Source: Bacteriovoracaceae bacterium
GTDB lineage: Bacteria > Bdellovibrionota > UBA1018
NCBI GenBank assembly: GCA_023250755.1
Contig: JAHFAC010000168.1
Span: forward strand, 1 to 5,104
Length of the DNA stretch: 5,104 nucleotides
Direction of reading: 5' to 3'
Every line of letters begins with the position of its first letter. Within the stretch, counting starts at the first letter, position 1. Positions 1 through 5,104 of this stretch are shown piece after piece. The notes beneath the pieces were generated by a model that did not search any database, was not told where the DNA came from, and was given only the letters and a program-made list of their open reading frames with translations. The position numbers and the translations under genes were made by a program.

Positions 1-1050
1 AAGAAGAAGATTAATTCTCGGACTTATCTTCAAAAATTGAATTTAATCGCCCCGGTGTTGGATTATTCCGGTTTTCGATCAGCGGACCTGGTGGTGGAGG
101 CCATTGTCGAAAAAATGGATGTGAAGAAAAAAGCCTTTCAGGAACTCGAAGGCTATGTGAGAGAAAATTGCATTATTGCCTCCAATACTTCCTCGCTTTC
201 GATTAATGAAATGCAAAGGGTGTTGAAGAATCCAGAACGCTTTGTAGGCCTTCATTTTTTTAACCCAGTTCACAAGATGCCTCTAGTTGAAGTCATCCGC
301 GGAGAGAAGACTTCGGATGAAGCTGTCGCGACCGTGTTTCAAATGAGCAAGAGGCTTGGCAAGACGCCGATCGTAGTCAAAGATGCTCCCGGTTTTCTCG
401 TAAATCGGCTTTTGATGCCCTATTTGAACGAAGCGACTTGGCTTTTAGGGGAGGGAGTGCCTATTGTCGAGCTGGATCAGGTATTGCTCGATTTCGGGAT
501 GCCGATGGGCCCCCTGGAGTTGATTGATGAAGTGGGTGTGGATGTTGCCGAAAAAGTAGCTCATATTTTTCACGAGGCATTTGGTGAACGAGCGAGCTCG
601 GCATCCTTTCAGTCGAAAGTAGTTGAGGCGGGAAGGATGGGTAAAAAAAGCGGCAAAGGTTTTTATGTCTACTCCAACTCGGGCCGTGAAAAAGAATTGG
701 ATTCTAAAATTTATGAAATTATCAATGTGATGCCACAGCCTGGGGTTGTTTCAGCTGAGGAAATTTTAGAGCGATGCATGCTCCCGATGATCAACGAAGC
801 GAGTCGTTGCTTGGAGGAGGGGCTCGTCTCTGGGCCTTCAGATGTCGATCTGGGCATGATTATGGGGACCGGGTTCCCCCCCTTTCGTGGAGGACTACTC
901 AGGTATGCGGATGAGTTAGGCGTGAAAAGAGTGGTGGAGCTACTCCGTAAGTATGAAAAACGCTTTGGAGCACGATTTTCTCCATCCCCAGCTCTGTTGA
1001 GAAGGGCGGAGCATGAAAATGAAAAAGAACAGCGGTTCTATTCTCACTGA
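1..1050 (+). CDS. fadJ: Fatty acid oxidation complex alpha subunit, FadJ-like (3-hydroxyacyl-CoA dehydrogenase half; 5' end outside window)
   Basis: The protein oxidises L-3-hydroxyacyl-CoA to 3-ketoacyl-CoA with NAD+ in cytoplasmic beta-oxidation. The frame is open from base 1, so only the last 349 codons are present, about half of the usual 700-730 residue family length; the enoyl-CoA hydratase half and the start of the Rossmann domain lie upstream. Counting the first codon as residue 1, the dehydrogenase catalytic set is intact by alignment from memory to human HADH: Ser64 in SNTSSL, His85 in HFFNPV, Glu97 in LVEVI and Asn135 in GFLVNR. The first C-terminal domain ends with GKKSGKGFYVY (214-224). 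A second, degenerate C-terminal domain follows (about 250-335) with GTGFPPFRGG at 289-298. The wording is closer to E. coli FadJ than FadB (for example LIDEVGVD and ERCMLPMINEASRC). Its 3' end overlaps the next gene by 38 bp if that gene starts at 1013, suggesting co-transcription. Family assignment is firm; FadJ versus FadB is less so. Confidence 0.93.
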   Translation, partial: KKKINSRTYLQKLNLIAPVLDYSGFRSADLVVEAIVEKMDVKKKAFQELEGYVRENCIIASNTSSLSINEMQRVLKNPERFVGLHFFNPVHKMPLVEVIRGEKTSDEAVATVFQMSKRLGKTPIVVKDAPGFLVNRLLMPYLNEATWLLGEGVPIVELDQVLLDFGMPMGPLELIDEVGVDVAEKVAHIFHEAFGERASSASFQSKVVEAGRMGKKSGKGFYVYSNSGREKELDSKIYEIINVMPQPGVVSAEEILERCMLPMINEASRCLEEGLVSGPSDVDLGMIMGTGFPPFRGGLLRYADELGVKRVVELLRKYEKRFGARFSPSPALLRRAEHENEKEQRFYSH

Positions 1051-2320
1051 CCGTTTGTCTGATCGAGGGGCACTCAGGCACTTGTGGCAAAGCCCTTGGA
1101 CGGGATGGGTGGGGTTTCGTTATCTCAAGTCCAAAAAGAATTCTCGTTTTTTGAGTTTTATTACTTTTATTTCGATTACTGGGGTGGCCCTTGGCGTGAC
1201 TGCTATGGTGGTTGTTCTTTCAGTAATGGATGGATTTGAGGCAGAGATGAAAAAACGCCTCATGTCCTCTGATCTCCATGTTTTGATCACGCCTACTTCG
1301 GAGGTAGATGGGTTTAAGGAGGGTTACGCTCCTAAAGACGCACTGGCGGGGACCCGCTTGCCAGATGCGCTTAAATCCAACCCCGAAGTTTTGGATTTCT
1401 GGCCTGTGCTCACCACGGAGGCAATTCTCAAGACGGGACATAAGGTCACTGGCGTAGTCGTTAAAGGTGTGACTGAGGAGCGTCTCAAGCGCTTGCGCAC
1501 TCAGGTCGTCGAATCTGTAGGTGCACCGATGCAGTTTCCGGGGGTTTTTATCGGGCAAGAGCTTGCCTATGAGATGAATATCCTTCCTGGCGATGAGGTG
1601 ACATTGGTTTCTCCGACAGAGACCGAGGGACCCCTTGAGGCGGTTCCACGCCTCAAGCGTTTTACCGTTGAGGGGATCTATCATTCAGGTCTCCCCGAGC
1701 AAGAACTCCATACACTTTTTTCGGCAGAGGCTCCAGTTCGGTCCTTTCTTCGAAAGGCGGACGTGATTTCTCAGTGGGAACTTACGCTCAAGGATTTCGA
1801 AGCCTCTCCTCAGGTCGCGGCGCAGGTGAGGGCATTGATTCCGCAATTTAAAGTTCAGGATTGGGTTGAGTTGAACGCTCATCTTTTTTCTGCGCTGAGG
1901 CTTGAACGAATCAGCATGTTCGTGATGCTTGCTTTTATCGTCGTTGTAGCTTCTTTTAATATCGTGACGACTTTAACTCTTATGGTGATTGAAAAAAAAC
2001 GAGAAATCGCGATTTTGAAAGCAATGGGGGCTCGCTATGGGCAAGTAGCCGCGATTTTTCTTGCCGAGGGCTTATTTATCGGATGTGTTGGAATTGCCAG
2101 TGGTTGTGGGGCTGGGTTTTTGGTTTGTTCATTTTTAAGGCGATATGAATTCATCACTTTGCCTGATGTTTTTTATGATCGTACTTTGCCTGTGACCTTC
2201 GACCCAGCCTACTATGGGTTAGTTGCCGTTGCCGCGTTGATGATCGTACTTTTTGCCTGTTCCTATCCCAGCCGCCGAGCTGCTCGCCTTAATCCATTGG
2301 ATGGGATCCGCTTTGGATAG
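1013..2320 (+). CDS. lolC: LolC/LolE-family lipoprotein-releasing ABC transporter permease
   Basis: This is the inner-membrane permease of the Lol system, which with the ATPase LolD extracts outer-membrane lipoproteins from the inner membrane and passes them to LolA. The 435-residue product has the family's four-helix topology: TM1 about 46-72, a long periplasmic domain about 73-300, then TM2 about 302-326, TM3 about 346-374 and TM4 about 400-419. Family signatures are LSVMDGFE after TM1, the cytoplasmic coupling segment EKKREIAILKAMGA (327-340) and the terminal YPSRRAARLNPLDGIRFG. The start is uncertain. ATG 1013 has GAAGGG upstream, ATG 1019 (codon 3) has GGAG seven bases upstream, and TTG 1082 (codon 24) has GAGGGG upstream and leaves about 10 residues before GFRYLK, as in E. 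coli LolC. No lolD follows; the next gene is convergent. LolC versus LolE or a single LolF-type subunit cannot be decided here. Confidence 0.9.
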   Translation: MKMKKNSGSILTDRLSDRGALRHLWQSPWTGWVGFRYLKSKKNSRFLSFITFISITGVALGVTAMVVVLSVMDGFEAEMKKRLMSSDLHVLITPTSEVDGFKEGYAPKDALAGTRLPDALKSNPEVLDFWPVLTTEAILKTGHKVTGVVVKGVTEERLKRLRTQVVESVGAPMQFPGVFIGQELAYEMNILPGDEVTLVSPTETEGPLEAVPRLKRFTVEGIYHSGLPEQELHTLFSAEAPVRSFLRKADVISQWELTLKDFEASPQVAAQVRALIPQFKVQDWVELNAHLFSALRLERISMFVMLAFIVVVASFNIVTTLTLMVIEKKREIAILKAMGARYGQVAAIFLAEGLFIGCVGIASGCGAGFLVCSFLRRYEFITLPDVFYDRTLPVTFDPAYYGLVAVAALMIVLFACSYPSRRAARLNPLDGIRFG

Positions 2321-2350
2321 TCTGACTGCCCCATTTATTTTAAAAAGTTT

Positions 2351-3694
2351 CTAGGGTTTCATGAAGATGCTTCGAAAGGCCTCGATGACCGGGAATGAAA
2401 AACCATCAAAAATATTTCTTTCCATTTCTTGGAGAGAGTTCATTCCAGGGACGCGTTTTGAATTTTCAAGTATTCGAACAAATTCGTCACTGAGCCCAAC
2501 AATCTCGGCAACACGATTAATCTCAGAAGGTGGGATTTTCCCAGGGAAGCCTTTGTTATTTCTTCTTTCATGGTGTTGCGCGATCGCCTGACGCGTCGTT
2601 GTGTCTACATTTTGAAACTGAGAGACCATTTCAGCGCTTGCGATCGGATGGTTACGGTATTGGTTTTTCTCTTCTTCGGTCATCTTGGATTCATCATGTG
2701 TTTGAAGATGGGGCAGGAGTTGATAAAGCGCAATATCATGGAGAAAGGACGCGATGCCTACGGTTTCAAATGCACGAGTGGACTCAATCTTAAGAGGGGA
2801 GGTGAGAAGTGCGGCAACAATGGTCGTGCTCACCGCGTGGTCATAGGCGTGGGCATTGGCCAGAAATACCTGAACTGCCTGCTCTTGGCTGACATTCAAC
2901 TTTCGAGTGAGGATGTGGATATTGGATAAAAACTCAAAAATGGAGTCAAAACTCTCTTCTTGAAGCCCCTGTTTGCGAATTGTGTCAATCAGTGCCTCGC
3001 CTTGATTGAGTGATTCAGAATATTTGATTTCATATGAAATATCCGGATTGCTGATCAGAGAGTGTGAGAGAATCGTGCAATAGGTGAGACAGCGTTTTTG
3101 TGCCTCTTTTTTAAGATAAAAATGAGGAACTCCCTTTTCAAGATAGGTCAAAGTTCTTTGGGGTGATAGGGTGTCACGCGCATCTAGGATTTTTACATGC
3201 CGGCCTGAGGGCAGGCGAACATAAATATCAAAAAATGAGGGGACCCCTCCAAGGAGATCTGCTGTTGCAATCGGAACGAATTCAGCGTCTTCAGTTTGCG
3301 TCGCCTCAATGCCTTCTTGGTTCGGGTGATAATTGAAAACTTCTTCACTGATATTTTTTTGGATGATTTCGTCCGTGAGAGGTTTTTTAATCGCTTTGGC
3401 GATAGCAAGTCGGGTCATTTCTTGAACGGAGAGGGGGTCTTTCTGGTCATATAATACAAAAAGAGGAACTCCGGGCCGATGTTTGTGCGCCAGGGCGATG
3501 GTTTGGAGAAAACCAGGTTTGGTGAGCACCGGATTAATGAAGATCGCAGCAAATTTTCTATTTGAATCCAGGAGCGCCGCTTTTCCTTCCTCACCCGTTT
3601 TGGCAAAAACAGTGGGGACACGGTATGGGCTTCCGGCATATTGCGCTAATTCACTCGAATCGATGACTAGAGTGGAATAAGTCGACTTCTCCAT
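2351..3694 (-). CDS. HD-GYP domain protein with degenerate receiver-like N-terminus (putative c-di-GMP phosphodiesterase)
   Basis: HD-GYP domains hydrolyse the second messenger c-di-GMP; this is a likely cytoplasmic signalling protein of 447 residues. Residues 1-115 look like a response-regulator receiver fold: VIDSSEL at 10-16 supplies the first acidic site and IKKPLT at 102-107 the conserved Lys-Pro. The usual phospho-acceptor Asp at the end of strand 3 appears to be Asn54 (AAIFINP), so phosphorylation is unlikely. Residues about 135-200 form a small unnamed domain (FDIYVRL, then KGVPHFYLKKE) of a type I associate with delta-proteobacterial HD proteins. The HD-GYP core covers about 255-440 with all expected metal ligands: His286, His319-Asp320, His349, His374-His375 and Asp403. 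The signature loop reads KGFP (381-384) instead of GYP. AGGGGAG lies six bases before the ATG and supports this start. It is convergent with the permease, 30 bp away, and divergent from the SnoaL-like gene. Enzymatic activity is inferred, not shown. Confidence 0.85.
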   Translation of the reverse strand: MEKSTYSTLVIDSSELAQYAGSPYRVPTVFAKTGEEGKAALLDSNRKFAAIFINPVLTKPGFLQTIALAHKHRPGVPLFVLYDQKDPLSVQEMTRLAIAKAIKKPLTDEIIQKNISEEVFNYHPNQEGIEATQTEDAEFVPIATADLLGGVPSFFDIYVRLPSGRHVKILDARDTLSPQRTLTYLEKGVPHFYLKKEAQKRCLTYCTILSHSLISNPDISYEIKYSESLNQGEALIDTIRKQGLQEESFDSIFEFLSNIHILTRKLNVSQEQAVQVFLANAHAYDHAVSTTIVAALLTSPLKIESTRAFETVGIASFLHDIALYQLLPHLQTHDESKMTEEEKNQYRNHPIASAEMVSQFQNVDTTTRQAIAQHHERRNNKGFPGKIPPSEINRVAEIVGLSDEFVRILENSKRVPGMNSLQEMERNIFDGFSFPVIEAFRSIFMKP

Positions 3695-3730
3695 GTCTAG
3701 CTCCCCTGGCTACAGTAGCGCATCCTTAGA

Positions 3731-3759
3731 AGTGTAACGAGAAGAGAACTCCAAGACAA
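3731..3759 (-). promoter_or_regulatory. Candidate sigma70-type promoter for the HD-GYP gene
   Basis: Read on the minus strand, TTGTCT (3754-3759) and TACACT (3731-3736) are separated by exactly 17 bases. Each box matches the consensus at four of six positions. Transcription would start near 3724, giving a leader of about 30 nt that includes the AGGGGAG ribosome binding site at 3701-3707. Position and spacing fit well, but this is pattern matching only. Confidence 0.5.
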
Positions 3760-3793
3760 TGTAGAATGCACGAACCGGGCGCATTGCCAAAAT

Positions 3794-3836
3794 TTTGACT
3801 GAGCTTGTTCGGCATGCCGTCTGCAAGTCAGTTGAA
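3794..3836. promoter_or_regulatory. Nested inverted repeat between the divergent genes (candidate operator or leader hairpin)
   Basis: The arm ACTGAGCTTG (3798-3807) is complementary to CAAGTCAGT (3824-3832) except for one bulged G, nine pairs in all. The stem can be extended outward by two G-U and two A-U pairs to 3794 and 3836. Inside it lies the perfect 10-bp palindrome CGGCATGCCG (3810-3819). A second perfect palindrome, CAAAATTTTG (3788-3797), abuts the left arm. The element sits 30-70 bases before the SnoaL-like start and upstream of the HD-GYP promoter. It could bind a dimeric regulator as DNA or fold as an RNA leader; the sequence does not say which. Confidence 0.4.
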
Positions 3837-3857
3837 CAGGAAAAAATCCTAAGAAAT

Positions 3858-3861
3858 GGAG
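3858..3861 (+). promoter_or_regulatory. Ribosome binding site deciding the SnoaL-like start
   Basis: GGAG lies six bases before ATG 3868. The earlier in-frame ATG at 3856 has no well-placed Shine-Dalgarno (the nearest AGG is about 15 bases upstream) and overlaps this site, so 3868 is preferred. Confidence 0.6.
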
Positions 3862-3867
3862 AATGCC

Positions 3868-4308
3868 ATGGTAGCTCAAGATAATCATCAAATTGTTCGT
3901 AATTTTTATGATGCTTTTAACAGCCGGGACTATCACCGTGCAGCCGGTGTTTTTTCAAACGACTGCACTTTTAAACTGATTGGATTTAATACGACCTATC
4001 GAGGAGCATCCGAAATTCGCCCGATGCTGGAAGGTTGGGTGAGGGCTTTTCCGGATCTCAAGCTCGAAATCAGTAACCTGATTTCGAGTGGTGAGTGGGT
4101 TATAGTAGAGATAAAAGGACGTGGAACTCATCGCGGGACGCTCAGCACCCCAGATGGGGATTTGTCACCTACTGGACAGCATGTTGAAATGCACTCTTGC
4201 GATGTGATTCAATGTCAAAATGGCAAGATATCTTCAGTCCATTGTTACTTGGAGACAGGTGAATTATTGAAGCAGCTTGGACAAAAAGTGTTTAAAGGTG
4301 CTGCGTAA
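3868..4308 (+). CDS. SnoaL-like ester cyclase family protein (NTF2-like fold)
   Basis: The 146-residue product belongs to the SnoaL-like/ester cyclase group of small cone-shaped NTF2-fold proteins. SnoaL itself closes a polyketide ring by aldol condensation, but most bacterial relatives have unknown substrates. Visible hallmarks, in order, are the N-terminal helix IVRNFYDAFNSRDY (9-22), GVFSNDCTF (27-35), YRGASEIRPML (44-54), FPDLKLEI (61-68), the strand GEWVIVEIKGRGTHRG (75-90), PTGQHVEMHSCDVIQ (101-115), GKISSVHCY (119-127) and the terminal LLKQLG (133-138). Relatives usually have an Asp just before the terminal helix; here that place seems to be taken by Glu129, which could alter or weaken catalysis. 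There is no signal peptide, so it is probably cytoplasmic. No polyketide genes are nearby. It stands as a single transcription unit, divergent from the HD-GYP gene and followed by a strong terminator. Family is confident; function is not assigned. Confidence 0.82.
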   Translation: MVAQDNHQIVRNFYDAFNSRDYHRAAGVFSNDCTFKLIGFNTTYRGASEIRPMLEGWVRAFPDLKLEISNLISSGEWVIVEIKGRGTHRGTLSTPDGDLSPTGQHVEMHSCDVIQCQNGKISSVHCYLETGELLKQLGQKVFKGAA

Positions 4309-4336
4309 CGAGTTGAAACAGTCTTTTATCGTTTTT

Positions 4337-4376
4337 GTAAAGAGGGGTTCATGAATTTTTATGAACCCCTCTTTAC
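4337..4376 (+). terminator. Intrinsic terminator after the SnoaL-like gene
   Basis: A perfect 16-bp stem is formed by 4337-4352 (GTAAAGAGGGGTTCAT) and 4361-4376, with an 8-base A/T-rich loop. The GC-rich core GAGGGG/CCCCTC is flanked by AAA on the left and TTTACTT on the right, so the right edge gives a modest U-rich tail. It lies 28 bases after the stop codon. On the minus strand the tail is weaker, so plus-strand termination is the main expectation. Confidence 0.8.
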
Positions 4377-4389
4377 TTAGGCATACGGG

Positions 4390-4420
4390 TTGCTAATGAC
4401 TCCTCTGGTCCTGCTTTAAT
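4390..4420 (+). promoter_or_regulatory. Candidate promoter (extended -10) for the small secreted protein
   Basis: TTTAAT at 4415-4420 is preceded by TGC, giving an extended -10 element. TTGCTA at 4390-4395 could serve as a -35 box, but the 19-base spacer is longer than ideal. Because a strong terminator lies just upstream, the downstream gene needs its own promoter, and this is the best candidate I can see. Transcription would start near 4427. Confidence 0.4.
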
Positions 4421-4441
4421 CGTGCAAAATTCAAAATGCTC

Positions 4442-4448
4442 AGAGGAG
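4442..4448 (+). promoter_or_regulatory. Ribosome binding site deciding the secreted-protein start
   Basis: AGAGGAG lies nine bases before ATG 4458. It selects this ATG over the in-frame GTG at 4422, which would place a charged, non-signal-like stretch before the signal peptide. The same bases form the right arm of an inverted repeat with 4400-4407. Confidence 0.7.
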
Positions 4449-4457
4449 AAAAAAAGT

Positions 4458-4859
4458 ATGCTAAAACAAGCCTGTTATGGATTTTTGATTTCATTTTTTG
4501 CCGTTGCGGTTTTGAATGGTGAGTGTAACGCAGTCGCGACGTCAATGGAGGTGATTGGAAAAGTTTCATTTGAAAAGCGTCAGACCATCATTCCCTTGGT
4601 GATTTGCGAAGCGGAACCCTGCTTGCGTTCTGAGCCATACTGGGTGTTGATACTGGAGCAAGACGAAAAGAGATTTGAGTTGGGAGCAATTTTTGCGAAA
4701 GGAAGCGATAATGCTCCTGAGTCAATTGAACTGTTAGGAGTGCTGATTCGTCCAGGCGCAAGAATTCAACTGGAAGGTTGGGTGAGTTTGCTCAGCGAAA
4801 AATACGCCGTGATTACGCATCCCAAACGAGTCAGTGTCTTGATGGATGCACAGAATTAG
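4458..4859 (+). CDS. Small secreted protein of unknown function
   Basis: The 133-residue product starts with a typical Sec signal peptide: a Lys at position 3, a hydrophobic core [12 protein letters not shown] (8-19) and a plausible signal peptidase I site after AVA near residue 27. Cys23 is not in a proper lipobox (NGEC), so a lipoprotein is unlikely. The mature part, about 106 residues, is mostly alternating hydrophobic and polar residues that suggest a beta-rich fold ([12 protein letters not shown] at 30-41, YWVLILEQ at 61-68, [11 protein letters not shown] at 102-112). It carries one close cysteine pair, Cys50 and Cys55 (CEAEPC), which could form a disulphide in the periplasm. I do not recognise the family; an OB-like barrel is only an impression. 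It lies between a terminator and a convergent helicase gene whose 3' end it overlaps by 29 bp, so it is probably monocistronic. Confidence 0.72.
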   Translation: MLKQACYGFLISFFAVAVLNGECNAVATSMEVIGKVSFEKRQTIIPLVICEAEPCLRSEPYWVLILEQDEKRFELGAIFAKGSDNAPESIELLGVLIRPGARIQLEGWVSLLSEKYAVITHPKRVSVLMDAQN

Positions 4860-5104
4860 GCCTAATCGGATTAGGGTTGATTAGATTGGGCTTGGAATGA
4901 AGTGGTGGTGGATTCGTCCGTTTGGGCTCGGGTGCGCGAGATCCTGTTTTGCTGAGAAGGCGAGTGATCTCTCGCCATTTTTCACGATCTTCTGGAGTCA
5001 CTAAAGATAGGGCTTGTCCTGATGCGCCAGCTCGAGCGGTCCTCCCGATTCGGTGGATATAATCCTCTGGCATTTGGGGTAAGTCATAATTAATCACATG
5101 AGCA
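4831..5104 (-). CDS. DEAD-box RNA helicase, C-terminal end (RhlE-like; 5' part outside window)
   Basis: Only the last 90 codons are present; the gene enters from the right edge. They begin with AHVINYDLP, directly after helicase motif V, followed by [14 protein letters not shown], which holds motif VI with its conserved His17, Arg18, Gly20, Arg21 and Arg24 (residue 1 is the first full codon). These arginines contact ATP when the two RecA-like domains close. The RecA2 domain ends near [18 protein letters not shown] tail of about 38 residues follows, rich in Pro, Asn, Arg and His, like the basic disordered tails of RhlE-type helicases that bind RNA non-specifically. The wording resembles RhlE, but without the N-terminal part a subfamily symbol is not justified. 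The stop at 4831-4833 lies inside the 3' end of the secreted-protein gene on the other strand. Confidence 0.92.
   Translation of the reverse strand, partial: AHVINYDLPQMPEDYIHRIGRTARAGASGQALSLVTPEDREKWREITRLLSKTGSRAPEPKRTNPPPLHSKPNLINPNPIRPNSVHPSRH
4855..4890. repeat. Cluster of ATTAGG/CCTAAT units in the helicase tail
   Basis: ATTAGGCCTAAT (4855-4866) is a perfect 12-bp palindrome. It overlaps CCTAATC-G-GATTAGG (4861-4875), a perfect 7-bp-arm inverted repeat. GATTAG recurs ten bases later at 4879-4884, followed by the related ATTGGG at 4885-4890. The cluster begins at the stop codon of the secreted-protein gene and encodes the Asn/Pro-rich end of the helicase ([11 protein letters not shown]). 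It may be a short repeat expansion, or it may contribute to transcription ending for the convergent pair, though there is no U-tract. Confidence 0.45.

Noticed and set aside
37..1050. A fadJ-like gene starting at TTG 37
   Set aside because: The frame is open to base 1 and the upstream codons read like the family's linker before the DYxGF segment. The gene is therefore cut by the window, not started at 37.
1220..1684. 154-codon open frame on the minus strand
   Set aside because: It lies wholly inside the Lol permease gene, has no recognisable domain and no promoter or ribosome binding site that I can see; it is a shadow frame.
2321..2350. Bidirectional terminator between the convergent permease and HD-GYP genes
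   Set aside because: The 30-bp gap is A/T-rich with a short T run in each direction, but I could form only weak stems of about 4-8 pairs, poorly placed relative to the T runs.
2570..2929. 119-codon open frame on the plus strand (and the overlapping one at 2530-2793)
   Set aside because: Antisense to the HD-coding part of the HD-GYP gene, with no domain; a shadow frame.
3795..3823. Sigma70 promoter for the SnoaL-like gene from TTGACT at 3795-3800
   Set aside because: No acceptable -10 box lies 16-18 bases downstream (bases there read CGTCTG), and the bases belong to the dyad.
3697..3936. 79-codon minus-strand frame across the divergent intergenic region
   Set aside because: It would cover the SnoaL-like start, the dyad and the HD-GYP promoter and ribosome binding site. 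The translation has no recognisable features.
4422..4457. GTG 4422 as start of the secreted protein
   Set aside because: It lacks an upstream Shine-Dalgarno and would add twelve polar residues before the signal peptide, while ATG 4458 has AGAGGAG at good spacing.
4518..4530. Lipobox at Cys23 of the secreted protein
   Set aside because: The residues before the Cys are N-G-E, which does not fit the lipobox pattern; a signal peptidase I site fits better.

Overview
This 5.1 kb window reads as an ordinary, densely coded chromosomal segment of a Gram-negative bacterium with moderate GC. It carries six protein-coding genes, two of them cut by the window edges. I see no mobile element, CRISPR array, tRNA or rRNA. 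The Lol-type lipoprotein-export permease implies an outer membrane. The mix of a FadJ-like enzyme, a Lol permease and an HD-GYP protein with a receiver-like N-terminus would suit a delta-proteobacterial or Bdellovibrio-like lineage, but that placement is a weak inference from protein style only.

Layout, left to right. (1) Bases 1-1050, + strand: the 3' half of a fatty-acid-oxidation alpha subunit (3-hydroxyacyl-CoA dehydrogenase part, FadJ-like). (2) Bases 1013-2320, + strand: a complete LolC/LolE-family permease, possibly overlapping the end of the first gene and probably co-transcribed with it. (3) Bases 2351-3694, - strand, convergent with the permease: a 447-residue HD-GYP protein with a degenerate receiver-like N-terminus. 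(4) Bases 3695-3867: a divergent intergenic region with a good sigma70-like promoter for the HD-GYP gene and a conspicuous dyad on the other side. (5) Bases 3868-4308, + strand: a SnoaL-like (NTF2-fold) ester-cyclase-type protein, closed by a strong intrinsic terminator at 4337-4376. (6) Bases 4458-4859, + strand: a small secreted protein of unknown family with its own candidate promoter and a possible masked ribosome binding site. (7) Bases 4831-5104, - strand: the C-terminal end of a DEAD-box RNA helicase (RhlE-like), whose stop overlaps the 3' end of gene 6.

The genes do not form one obvious pathway: lipid catabolism, lipoprotein export, probable c-di-GMP signalling, a small NTF2-fold enzyme, a secreted protein and RNA remodelling sit side by side. 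Nothing in the window amounts to a clearly new multi-gene system. The items most worth a second look are the pseudo-receiver/HD-GYP protein with a variant GYP motif, the dyad in the divergent intergenic region, the inverted repeat that could hide the ribosome binding site of the secreted protein, and the overlapping convergent 3' ends with a repeat-like helicase tail.
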